Below are positions 52,112-59,154 of a stretch of 64,000 nucleotides of DNA, one piece after another (within the stretch, counting starts at the first letter, position 1; each line of letters starts with the position of its first letter). The translations under genes were made by a program, and so were the position numbers. Under the pieces are notes generated by a model. It saw nothing but the letters and a program-made list of their open reading frames with translations. It was not told the DNA's origin and ran no database searches. Source of the DNA: JAQBDA01 sp963709875 (lineage in GTDB: Bacteria; Chloroflexota; Anaerolineae; Anaerolineales; UBA4823); the NCBI GenBank assembly GCA_963709875.1, contig CAVPYB010000003.1, forward strand, positions 496,001-560,000, read 5' to 3'.

Positions 52112-54772
52112 CTAATTCTGGTGGTTCTTATCAGGGATATGTCCGGCGGTTAGCTCAGCCAGTAAGCTCGATTCGTCTTCTGTGGTAGCAATTTTCCCAT
52201 CCAGCCAGGAATTGCGTAAGGAGTTCAAGATATCCCGGTACACCGGTCCGGGAGGAATTCCCAGATCCAATAGATCATCTCCCGTTATGGATGGGGCGAC
52301 ATAGCGCCAATCAAGAATATATGTGTTCAATAATGTTCCGATCTCTTCCCTGTCATTTGCGATGTAAACTGCATACAGTGCAAGCGGGCTCAGCTCATCC
52401 AAACGTGTTGTAATCTTAGATGGCGTAGCGTGTATTAACGAGTCCAGATTATGCCATAGCTCAGTAGCAGACAGAATGATTTTTCTTAGCTCCGCAGATA
52501 ATTTTAACCGCTCGCTGACGCTTTTAACTTGGGCAAGGGTCAGGCGCAGCAGCCAGAGATTATAAGCCAGCCTGGTCCGATAAGCTGGTGCTCCCGCTCC
52601 AAGATATTCTGACCACCCCGGATCAAGCGTGCCTCCGGCTAATCGACCGAAGCGCACCTCCAGCCATTTGTCCCAGGAAAGGTTCTTATGAATGGAAGAC
52701 AATATTCCAAGGTCGTTCAATCTCGCCAACATTGCCGATGCGCTTTGTTCCTGGAAGATGATGTTGAGCTCATGGCGTAATCGATCGCCTGATATCCTCC
52801 CCAGGAGAGGCTGCGCTTCATGAAGAAGCTCAAGGGTGCGTGATTCGATATCAAACAGGAAGCGCTGCTCAAATCGCACAGCACGCAATATACGTGTCGG
52901 ATCATCCACAAATGACAAGGAATGAAGTACGCGTACAATCCCTCGCCTTAGATCTGACAGACCTCCCCAGTAATCGTGCAGCTCGCCAAGGTGGTTGCCA
53001 TCTAATCTTAGAGCCAGGGTATTGATTGTGAAATCGCGGCGATGTAAATCCAGCTTGATGCTACCTCGCTCAACAGTCGGCAAAGCGGTGGGATGAGTGT
53101 AAAATTCCGTTCTGGCGGAAACAAAATCCAGTGATTCTGGTAGGTCACCCGATTCATCGCCGGCTGCTTTTTCAAGTTTATTTACCCTTTGCATAAGCAC
53201 ATGCTGGAGCGAATCCGGCAACAGCCATTTGGCCGTCCCAAAGCGAGCGTGGCTGGTTACCCTGCCGCCATATTGAGAAGAGACAGCCTTTGCCAGAGCA
53301 ATAGCGTCGCCTTCGACAACCAGGTCATAATCCAGACTGGGTCTGTCGAGCAATAAGTCCCTGACAAATCCGCCGACAATATACACCGCAATCTGTTTTT
53401 CATAAGCCACCTGAGTCACTGCGGCAAGCAATCCCAACTGTGCGCTCGGTAGTGCCTGCTCCAGGCGGTCAGCCAGGTTCTGCCGGCTGGGTATACGCGG
53501 TCTGGGCGTCAGCGTCTTCAGTAAATCGGTCCGGGTCACGATCCCGATAATCGCGCCTGTTTCAGGTTCTATTACCGGCACCTGCCCCCAACCTGATTGG
53601 GTCATCAGTCGCTGCAGATGTTCGATCGAATCATCCGGACATACAGTATACTCCCCCGCATCCATCACCTGCTCTGCACTGTAGTTTAATTTATGAGCGA
53701 CTGCCCGATCGACCGCCCGCCGGGTGAGCAGTCCAACCACCCTGCCATCCTCGACGACCGGGTAACCCTCGTGACCATATCTCTGCATCAGGCTGGCAGC
53801 AGTTTCCACCTGTGTCTCAGGAGTGAGAAGCTGGGGGTTGCGAGACATGATTTGTGCAACCGTGATCGCAGGTTGGACATAGGACGGCAGCGCTCCAACA
53901 AGTTCGTCGTGGACATCTTCGAGGGTGCGATCTTTTATAATGCCAGCAGCAGCTCTTTCATGACCGCCACCGCCAAAATGGACAGCTACATTGGATACAT
54001 CGATGTTATCGCTGGTTGAGCGGGCGATCAGCTGCACCCCACCGCGCGTCCTGATCAGCACAAATAACGCGTCTGGATCAAGCAAGTCACGTATTTTATG
54101 GGCAACCGTAGATAGCTCTTCATCCATTTCGCGAGCATCTCCGGTGGTAATAATGATGTGATGCCCATGGATGTTGTAGATTTCAGCGCTGGAACGGAGC
54201 TGCTCGTAAATCTCCCACTGGTCTTGCGAGAGTGGGTGATTCAAAAAGTCGTTGGCAATATGCAGGCTGGCACCCTGTTCGATCAGATATCCAGCTGCCT
54301 TTAGGTCTCTGGCAGTTGTCCGTGTGTAAGTTAGCGTACCTGTATCCTCATAAATCCCCAGCAGCAGCATCGTGCTCTGGACGGTATTCATGACGATATC
54401 CCGCTCCTGGATGGTCTCGATAAAAATTGTGGTATTCGCCCCGGTACCGGAGACAGTAATTTTCCAATCAGGATGCAGGTCCTCCCGGAGAGGGTGGTGA
54501 TCAATGACATGCACCGAGGTATCCGAACTCATTCCACGCACACTGATCAAGGATTGAGTATCCACTAATGCAACCTCTTCGACCGTCACATTGGGAAGAT
54601 CGCGCGCCTCGACAAACGGGAGCTCTGCACCATAAAGGGTAAGAAAAGCGCGCACATTGCGATTTATCTTGCGTGGCAGAACAGGGATATAGGTCTCGTC
54701 CAGCAGATAAGCGCCTAACACTGAAGCCAGAGCATCAAAATCAGCCTGTTCGTGAGTTAGAATGATCTTCAT
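52112..54772 (-). CDS. cca: CBS-DHH-poly(A) polymerase fusion, CCA-adding-type tRNA nucleotidyltransferase
   Basis: An 886-residue multidomain protein. Residues about 1-300 are a DHH/DHHA1 phosphoesterase (THEQADFDALASVLGA, HVIDHHPLRED, FGGGGHERAAAG). Residues about 310-430 are two CBS motifs (QIMSRNPQLLTPE, GIVTRTDLLKTL) that may bind adenosyl ligands. Residues about 460-870 are a class II nucleotidyltransferase (VGGFVRDLLLDRPSLDYDLVVEGDA with catalytic D-x-D, RRDFTINTLAL, DDPTRILRAVRFEQRF). Such fusions are known in several phyla; in some bacteria a separate enzyme adds the C residues and this one adds A. Which job it does here is open. Confidence 0.88.
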   Translation of the reverse strand: MKIILTHEQADFDALASVLGAYLLDETYIPVLPRKINRNVRAFLTLYGAELPFVEARDLPNVTVEEVALVDTQSLISVRGMSSDTSVHVIDHHPLREDLHPDWKITVSGTGANTTIFIETIQERDIVMNTVQSTMLLLGIYEDTGTLTYTRTTARDLKAAGYLIEQGASLHIANDFLNHPLSQDQWEIYEQLRSSAEIYNIHGHHIIITTGDAREMDEELSTVAHKIRDLLDPDALFVLIRTRGGVQLIARSTSDNIDVSNVAVHFGGGGHERAAAGIIKDRTLEDVHDELVGALPSYVQPAITVAQIMSRNPQLLTPETQVETAASLMQRYGHEGYPVVEDGRVVGLLTRRAVDRAVAHKLNYSAEQVMDAGEYTVCPDDSIEHLQRLMTQSGWGQVPVIEPETGAIIGIVTRTDLLKTLTPRPRIPSRQNLADRLEQALPSAQLGLLAAVTQVAYEKQIAVYIVGGFVRDLLLDRPSLDYDLVVEGDAIALAKAVSSQYGGRVTSHARFGTAKWLLPDSLQHVLMQRVNKLEKAAGDESGDLPESLDFVSARTEFYTHPTALPTVERGSIKLDLHRRDFTINTLALRLDGNHLGELHDYWGGLSDLRRGIVRVLHSLSFVDDPTRILRAVRFEQRFLFDIESRTLELLHEAQPLLGRISGDRLRHELNIIFQEQSASAMLARLNDLGILSSIHKNLSWDKWLEVRFGRLAGGTLDPGWSEYLGAGAPAYRTRLAYNLWLLRLTLAQVKSVSERLKLSAELRKIILSATELWHNLDSLIHATPSKITTRLDELSPLALYAVYIANDREEIGTLLNTYILDWRYVAPSITGDDLLDLGIPPGPVYRDILNSLRNSWLDGKIATTEDESSLLAELTAGHIPDKNHQN

Positions 54773-54921
54773 CGCAACAATATTTTAATCGATAATTCTC
54801 TACCATCTCAACAGCATCTAAATCCGGGCGCTTGCCGCTCTTATATTCCATTATGTGAAAACGGTAATCGGCGAATACAGAGCAGTGGTGAATATAATTC
54901 GTGGCATAATAGGAACTCCAT

Positions 54922-55134
54922 ATGAATGAACTATCAAATTTAGAATCCCTGTGGGATCGCATCCTCTCCAGGCAGCCAGAGAGCGTAAATGCAGCCTATG
55001 GCACGTTATCACCTGAAGAGCAGGATGCGATCATCACTCATCTCAAAAGGATGGCGACTGAGACAGACTGGCACCCGGAGCAGCAGAAGTCTGCCAAGGC
55101 TGCCTTGACAATACTGATGGAAGACAACGACTGA
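54922..55134 (+). CDS. Small conserved-looking protein of unknown function
   Basis: A 70-residue protein (LESLWDRILSRQPESVNAAY, LSPEEQDAIITHLKRMATET, HPEQQKSAKAALTILMED). It is helical and acidic. I know no family. TATAAT at 54893-54898 and AGGAAC before ATG give it its own promoter and ribosome site. The MazG-like gene follows after two bases, so the pair is translated together. A regulatory or partner function is a guess from position. Confidence 0.65.
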   Translation: MNELSNLESLWDRILSRQPESVNAAYGTLSPEEQDAIITHLKRMATETDWHPEQQKSAKAALTILMEDND

Positions 55135-55136
55135 TT

Positions 55137-55472
55137 ATGGATATTCGAGAGCTCACCGATGCGATGCACAAATTTGTCGGCACGAAAGGTTGGTACGATC
55201 CGGGAAGCCCAAGGCCGCAGACACTGAGGAATCTATCTATCTCGTTATGCCTTGAAGCCAACGAAGTGTTGGAACATTTCCAATGGCAGGAGAATGATTA
55301 CGACCAGGAAGGACTATCGCAGGAACTCGCCGATGTTGCCCTTTACCTGCTGCAGATCGCCAGCCTCGCTGATATCGACCTTAAATCGGCAATCTTGAGA
55401 AAACTCTCCGATAATTACCGGAGGGATTGGGACAACGATCAACGCGATTCTCTTTATTCGAATGGAGAGTGA
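55137..55472 (+). CDS. MazG-like nucleotide pyrophosphohydrolase
   Basis: A 111-residue all-helical protein. KGWYDPGSPRPQTLRNLSISLCLEANEVLEHFQW contains the E-rich metal site of the MazG/RS21-C6 fold: ExxE in LEANEVLE and the later ELADVALYLLQIASLADID (ExxD). Such enzymes remove unusual or damaged NTPs by cleaving pyrophosphate. It lies between a 70-residue unknown and the LOG-like gene. Confidence 0.8.
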   Translation: MDIRELTDAMHKFVGTKGWYDPGSPRPQTLRNLSISLCLEANEVLEHFQWQENDYDQEGLSQELADVALYLLQIASLADIDLKSAILRKLSDNYRRDWDNDQRDSLYSNGE

Positions 55473-55478
55473 CTGGAA

Positions 55479-56018
55479 ATGAATATTACAGTATTCGGCG
55501 GATCACAACCAAAAGCCGGCCAGGCAGCCTATGAAGACGCCTTGATGTTAGGACGGTTATTAGGCTCTGGCGGTCACACTGTCCTGACCGGTGGCTATAT
55601 CGGTACGATGGAAGCTGTATCACAGGGTGCTGCGATCGCTGGTGGGCATGTAGTCGGTGTGACATGCGATCAAATAAAATCATTCCGCCCGGTAAAGCCG
55701 AATCAATGGGTGAAAGAGGAACGGCGCTATAAACTCCTTTACCAAAGGATTATCGCCCTTATAGATGGCTGTGATGCTGCATTAGCTCTGCCAGGGGGAC
55801 CAGGTACGCTGACCGAGATCTCAGTAATGTGGAACCTGCTGTTGACTGGATCGATAGCTCCACGTCTTTTGGTATTGATTGGACCCGGCTGGAAACAGAC
55901 ATTCGATACGCTCTTGATTCAGCAGGATGCTTATATCCCTCACGAGCAGCGTAAGTGGCTGCATTTTGCAGATGACATCTACAATGCAAACAGCTTGCTG
56001 AACGAACACACAACCTGA
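55479..56018 (+). CDS. LOG-family Rossmann protein (putative nucleotide-binding)
   Basis: A 179-residue protein. GGSQPKAGQAAYEDALMLGRLLGSGGHTVLTGGYIGTMEAV and LALPGGPGTLTEISVMWNLL carry the PGGxGTxxE signature of the LOG/TIGR00725-like family. Pieces quoted above are longer only as scattered motifs: key are LTGGYIGTMEAV and PGGPGTLTE. LOG enzymes release cytokinin-type bases from nucleotides in plants and some microbes; bacterial relatives act on nucleoside monophosphates. Six bases separate it from the MazG-like gene, which suggests joint nucleotide clearance. Confidence 0.78.
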   Translation: MNITVFGGSQPKAGQAAYEDALMLGRLLGSGGHTVLTGGYIGTMEAVSQGAAIAGGHVVGVTCDQIKSFRPVKPNQWVKEERRYKLLYQRIIALIDGCDAALALPGGPGTLTEISVMWNLLLTGSIAPRLLVLIGPGWKQTFDTLLIQQDAYIPHEQRKWLHFADDIYNANSLLNEHTT

Positions 56019-56047
56019 CAGCAGTGATTATTGAAGATATCTTTGCT

Positions 56048-56860
56048 ATGCCCGCTATCAACATCTCTCGATTAAGGGAAAACAGCGCTCAGTTAGCCGG
56101 TCTTTTCGAGCAGCCTGAGGTATTTATCAGCAAGCTGCATAAGTTCTTGAACAGCTACGCAGATCGCACACATCGACCCGGACAGACGGGGATTCCAGCA
56201 CCGCTGCTGGAATCCTACAACGTCCCAAAACCTGTGATACGCCAGGTTCTGCTTGACATCAAACCGAAGGCATCACAGAACTCACCCAGCGCATACCAGC
56301 TATGCGATGCCCTCTGGGAAGAACCATATTACGAGATGCGCTACCTGTGTGCGTCTTTGCTCGGGATGATCAGCCCACAACCACCTGATCCGGTATTGGA
56401 TCGGGTCAACAGCTGGAGCAGAGGATTATCTGATCTCCAACTGATTAATGTGCTGTTCGATAAGGGCTTGAACCGGGTCAGGAGCGAAGTACCGCAGGTC
56501 TTGATCGAACAGATTGACAGGTGGCTCGAGGATAATTCTCTCTCGGTAAAACGCTTAGGGCTACAGGCGTTAATCCCGCTCATCCGATCAGCCAGCTACG
56601 AGAACATCCCGATCTTCTACCGTCAGATAGCGCCGATTGCCCGAGAGCTGCCCCCGCTTTTGCGAACTGATATGCGTACAGTGATAAAAGAACTCGCCAT
56701 CCGATCACCGGTTGAGACTGCCCATCTCTTGCGACAGCAGATCACCCAAAGCAACAGCTCTGATGCTGCCTGGCTTACCCGGCAAAACCTGAAACACTTC
56801 CCACCTGAGGTGCGAAACTCTCTCCAGGAATTGGTCAGGCTCCCGCAACCAGAAAAGTGA
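56048..56860 (+). CDS. HEAT-like helical repeat protein, DNA-alkylation-repair-like
   Basis: About 270 residues from ATG 56048 (MPAINISRLRENSAQLAGLF); GTG 56024 would add eight residues. It is made of paired helices (LLDIKPKASQNSP, YYEMRYLCASLLGMI, LSVKRLGLQALIPLIRSA, LRTDMRTVIKELAIRSP), typical of the HEAT fold and of the AlkD-like DNA alkylation repair family. AlkD active-site residues cannot be confirmed by eye, so a repair function is only a possibility. It is the last gene of the 54922-56860 unit. The IS element lies 42 bases downstream. Confidence 0.65.
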   Translation: MPAINISRLRENSAQLAGLFEQPEVFISKLHKFLNSYADRTHRPGQTGIPAPLLESYNVPKPVIRQVLLDIKPKASQNSPSAYQLCDALWEEPYYEMRYLCASLLGMISPQPPDPVLDRVNSWSRGLSDLQLINVLFDKGLNRVRSEVPQVLIEQIDRWLEDNSLSVKRLGLQALIPLIRSASYENIPIFYRQIAPIARELPPLLRTDMRTVIKELAIRSPVETAHLLRQQITQSNSSDAAWLTRQNLKHFPPEVRNSLQELVRLPQPEK

Positions 56861-57054
56861 TCGCGACCCACATGTCTGTCGGTATAAACCTCCGTGTCAA
56901 ATCAAATGATAATGTTACCGAAGGGTGATAGATCTATCAAATGATAATGTTACCAAACAGTCCACGCCTTTCTTTTAAGGTTTAGGAACTGGTATGATCG
57001 AACCAGCCGTGCGGATGGCAGGGCAACGCTGGAGAGCGACCCGAGGGCCGACAC

Positions 57055-57118
57055 GGGCTACCGACAGGGCAGAGCAGACATGCGCTCTGCCTTTTTGCAT
57101 CTGCCCTGTTGGTAGCCC
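57055..57118. other. Long hairpin with an internal alternative terminator inside the IS
   Basis: GGGCTACC (57055-57062) pairs with GGTAGCCC (57111-57118) and ACAGGGCAGA (57064-57073) with TCTGCCCTGT (57100-57109); one G-U pair joins them, a 19-pair stem. Inside, GGCAGAGC can instead pair with GCTCTGCC followed by TTTTT on the plus strand, a terminator. The two folds are mutually exclusive. It may shield the element from outside transcription or be an element-encoded RNA. Confidence 0.5.
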
Positions 57119-57140
57119 AAAACCGATAAACTCAGAGCTT

Positions 57141-58382
57141 TCAAGCGGGTAGAGCATCGATTGTGGAAAGTAAGGATAGTCGGACATCTTCAACCAGACC
57201 ATTTTCAGGATTGGGTAAATTGTGGAGTTGTTCGATCAAGTGCTCGATCTGGCGGCGGAGGGCACAAGGATTGAGTGATAGGCGCAAAGCTTCGAGTTGG
57301 GCTTGCTGATCGGGTGTCAGGGTGCCGAAAGCACATAGCCGGTCGAAGGGTGAACGGGCATCATCATAGATGCGCTTGAGGCGACCGTTGGATTGCGGTG
57401 AACTGAGTTTGTGTTGTAAGCGCATGACCGGCAGGAAGAAGTTGTGATACTGCCACAGGCACTCATAGAGCTGGTTGATCAACCTGGTTTGGGCCACAGT
57501 TTCAAAACGGTCGTAACCCACATAGGCACGCACCAGGCTGTGATTATTTTCTTCAACAAAGCGGTTGTCGTTCTTGCGGTAGGGACGGCTGCGAGACATC
57601 TCCAATCCGGGCAAGGTATTGCCCCAGAAGCGCAGCAGATGGTCGTTGAAGAATTCCGACCCGTTGTCGGGATGTAATTCGCGCACTGCAAAAGGCAGGC
57701 GCTGCAGGATACGCTCAAAGCCATCTCGCATGACCAGGTAGCTGCGTCCCAACACAGCCATGCACTCGCTCCAACCCGAGGCCACATCCACCATCTGGAT
57801 AGTGTGCACATACTGGCCTGAAGCACTACCGCCACAATGATGCACCAGGTCAACTTCGAAATGTCCCGCCCGGACTTCATCCCAGGCAATCCGCCGCATG
57901 GGTATGCCTTGCAGGAGCGGGTTCGGAGCTGGTCGGCGTTGTTCCCGATAGGCAATCCGGGCTGTCATTTGACTACCCCGCTGCAGGATCCGCCGTACTG
58001 TCGCCACGCTGATCCACTTCAGATGCTCATACACCTCTGCCGTCACCTCCAGCTCCCCGTGCCGCTCTAAATGCTGCGCCATATTCACTAAATTCGGCCT
58101 CAGCCGCTCGGCACAGGGATAATCCAGGCTGTGAGCTATGACCCTAACCGCCTTTTCCACTGCTTCTCCATACGTCCGCCCGCGCTGTTTGCGCCGTGGC
58201 TTGCGCCCCAATTCACCGTGCAGCAACCGCAAGATCGATTTGCGATGCATCCCCATTACCGCCTCCATCTCGTCCAATAACTGGCTGCGCTTTCTGCGTT
58301 CCTTGACCTGCCAATAACGTATTCTCATCTTGTGTAGATACTTGCGCCGTTCGTCTATCGTCATTTCTAATGTTTCGGACAT
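57141..58382 (-). CDS. DDE integrase-type transposase (ISNCY/IS481-like)
   Basis: A 413-residue transposase. The N-terminal half has helix-turn-helix-like segments (MGMHRKSILRLLHGELGRK, ISVATVRRILQRGS). The integrase core shows the acidic triad: HFEVDLVHHCGG (first Asp), VRELHPDNGSEFFNDHL (second Asp) and RPYRKNDNRFVEENNHSLVR (Glu). An extended C-terminal region follows. It is complete and could be active. ISNCY-type integrases of this length are the nearest group I know; the family name needs a database check. Confidence 0.85.
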   Translation of the reverse strand: MSETLEMTIDERRKYLHKMRIRYWQVKERRKRSQLLDEMEAVMGMHRKSILRLLHGELGRKPRRKQRGRTYGEAVEKAVRVIAHSLDYPCAERLRPNLVNMAQHLERHGELEVTAEVYEHLKWISVATVRRILQRGSQMTARIAYREQRRPAPNPLLQGIPMRRIAWDEVRAGHFEVDLVHHCGGSASGQYVHTIQMVDVASGWSECMAVLGRSYLVMRDGFERILQRLPFAVRELHPDNGSEFFNDHLLRFWGNTLPGLEMSRSRPYRKNDNRFVEENNHSLVRAYVGYDRFETVAQTRLINQLYECLWQYHNFFLPVMRLQHKLSSPQSNGRLKRIYDDARSPFDRLCAFGTLTPDQQAQLEALRLSLNPCALRRQIEHLIEQLHNLPNPENGLVEDVRLSLLSTIDALPA

Positions 58383-58460
58383 GGTTCCCTCGGTAACATT
58401 TTCTTTTGAGAGAACGATTATCCTTCAGTAACATTTTATTTGATAGAACGCGCCCTCCCC

Positions 58461-58486
58461 TTGACGGAAAACAGATGTGGTATAAT
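58461..58486 (+). promoter_or_regulatory. rpsO promoter
   Basis: TATAAT (58481-58486) is preceded by TGG, an extended -10 box. TTGACG (58461-58466) is present but only 14 bases away, so the extended -10 probably carries recognition. The IS right end lies at 58444. Confidence 0.6.
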
Positions 58487-58601
58487 CTGCCCGCTTGACT
58501 AGCCCTATCAGCGGTCAGAATTTGGCAAATCCCTATGCCAATAAAGAAAAACTGCTGGTATGGAGACCTGCTGAATAATAGATAAGGAGGTAGCAGACGT
58601 C

Positions 58602-58874
58602 ATGTCGTTAGACAAGGAAACAAAAACCAAGTTAATGGAGGAGTTCTCTCGCCATTCGAAAGACACCGGGTCCCCGGAAGTTCAAATTGCGTTATTGACA
58701 AACCGTATCAATTCGTTAACCGATCATTTGCGCGCCCATAAACACGACGAATCTTCACGCAGAGGCCTGCTGATGATGGTAGGCCAGCGCCGGAGGCTTC
58801 TGTCCTATATACGTCGGAAAGATTTCCCGCGGTATATGGCGCTCACCGATGCGCTAAATATCCGCCGCAAGTAA
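58602..58874 (+). CDS. rpsO: Ribosomal protein S15
   Basis: A 90-residue protein of the 30S subunit that binds the 16S rRNA central domain. TGSPEVQIALLTNRINSLTDHL, HKHDESSRRGLLMMVGQRRRLL and YPRYMALTDALNIRRK-like end (FPRYMALTDALNIRR) are standard. AAGGAGGT lies ten bases before ATG 58602. rpsO and pnp are adjacent here as in many bacteria. Confidence 0.96.
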   Translation: MSLDKETKTKLMEEFSRHSKDTGSPEVQIALLTNRINSLTDHLRAHKHDESSRRGLLMMVGQRRRLLSYIRRKDFPRYMALTDALNIRRK

Positions 58875-59000
58875 CGTTCGAATTGGTGCTTCTCTTTATC
58901 AGAGCAGCTTCACTCAACCGGTTATATACCATGAAGTGTTTTGGGGGTGGCTTTACAGCTCTCGAACATATCATAGAAAGTCATTTCGGATTGGACTATC

Positions 59001-59120
59001 CAGGATCAGCGACAATTTCCGCTGATCCTGCTTAAGTTAATAATCAATCACAACCCCCCCGTTGGGTATTGAAAGCTGGCGACAACCGATAGCGTATAAG
59101 CAAAGTTGTCGATAACTTTC
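59001..59120 (+). promoter_or_regulatory. rpsO-pnp intercistronic hairpins
   Basis: CAGGATCAGCG (59001-59011) pairs perfectly with CGCTGATCCTG (59020-59030), an 11-pair stem with an 8-base loop and no T run. A second stem pairs GAAAG (59071-59075) with CTTTC (59116-59120) and CGACAAC (59080-59086) with GTTGTCG (59105-59111). In E. coli this interval holds an RNase III site used in pnp autoregulation; the same is possible here. Confidence 0.5.
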
Positions 59121-59154
59121 AGTCCCTGACAGGGTGGGAACTACAGGAGACAAC

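Larger units (their letters stand above)
56902..58444. mobile_element. Insertion sequence with doubled terminal repeats
   Basis: Each end has two copies of a similar sequence (about TCAAATGATAATGTTACC), on opposite strands at the two ends. Left copies start at 56902 and 56937; right copies, read on the other strand, end at 58444 and 58409. Both pairs are 35 bases apart. A single transposase gene fills 57141-58382 on the minus strand. The 3' noncoding part at 56955-57140 forms strong stems. A target duplication could not be fixed. Its right end stops 17 bases before the rpsO -35 region. Confidence 0.75.

Noticed and set aside
56977..57010. tRNA T-arm-like sequence (GGTTCGATC) on the minus strand in the IS
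   Set aside because: The rest of a cloverleaf, including a matching acceptor stem, is missing.
57141..58382. IS110-like transposase with a guide RNA
   Set aside because: The protein has the DDE integrase core, not the DEDD and serine arrangement of IS110.
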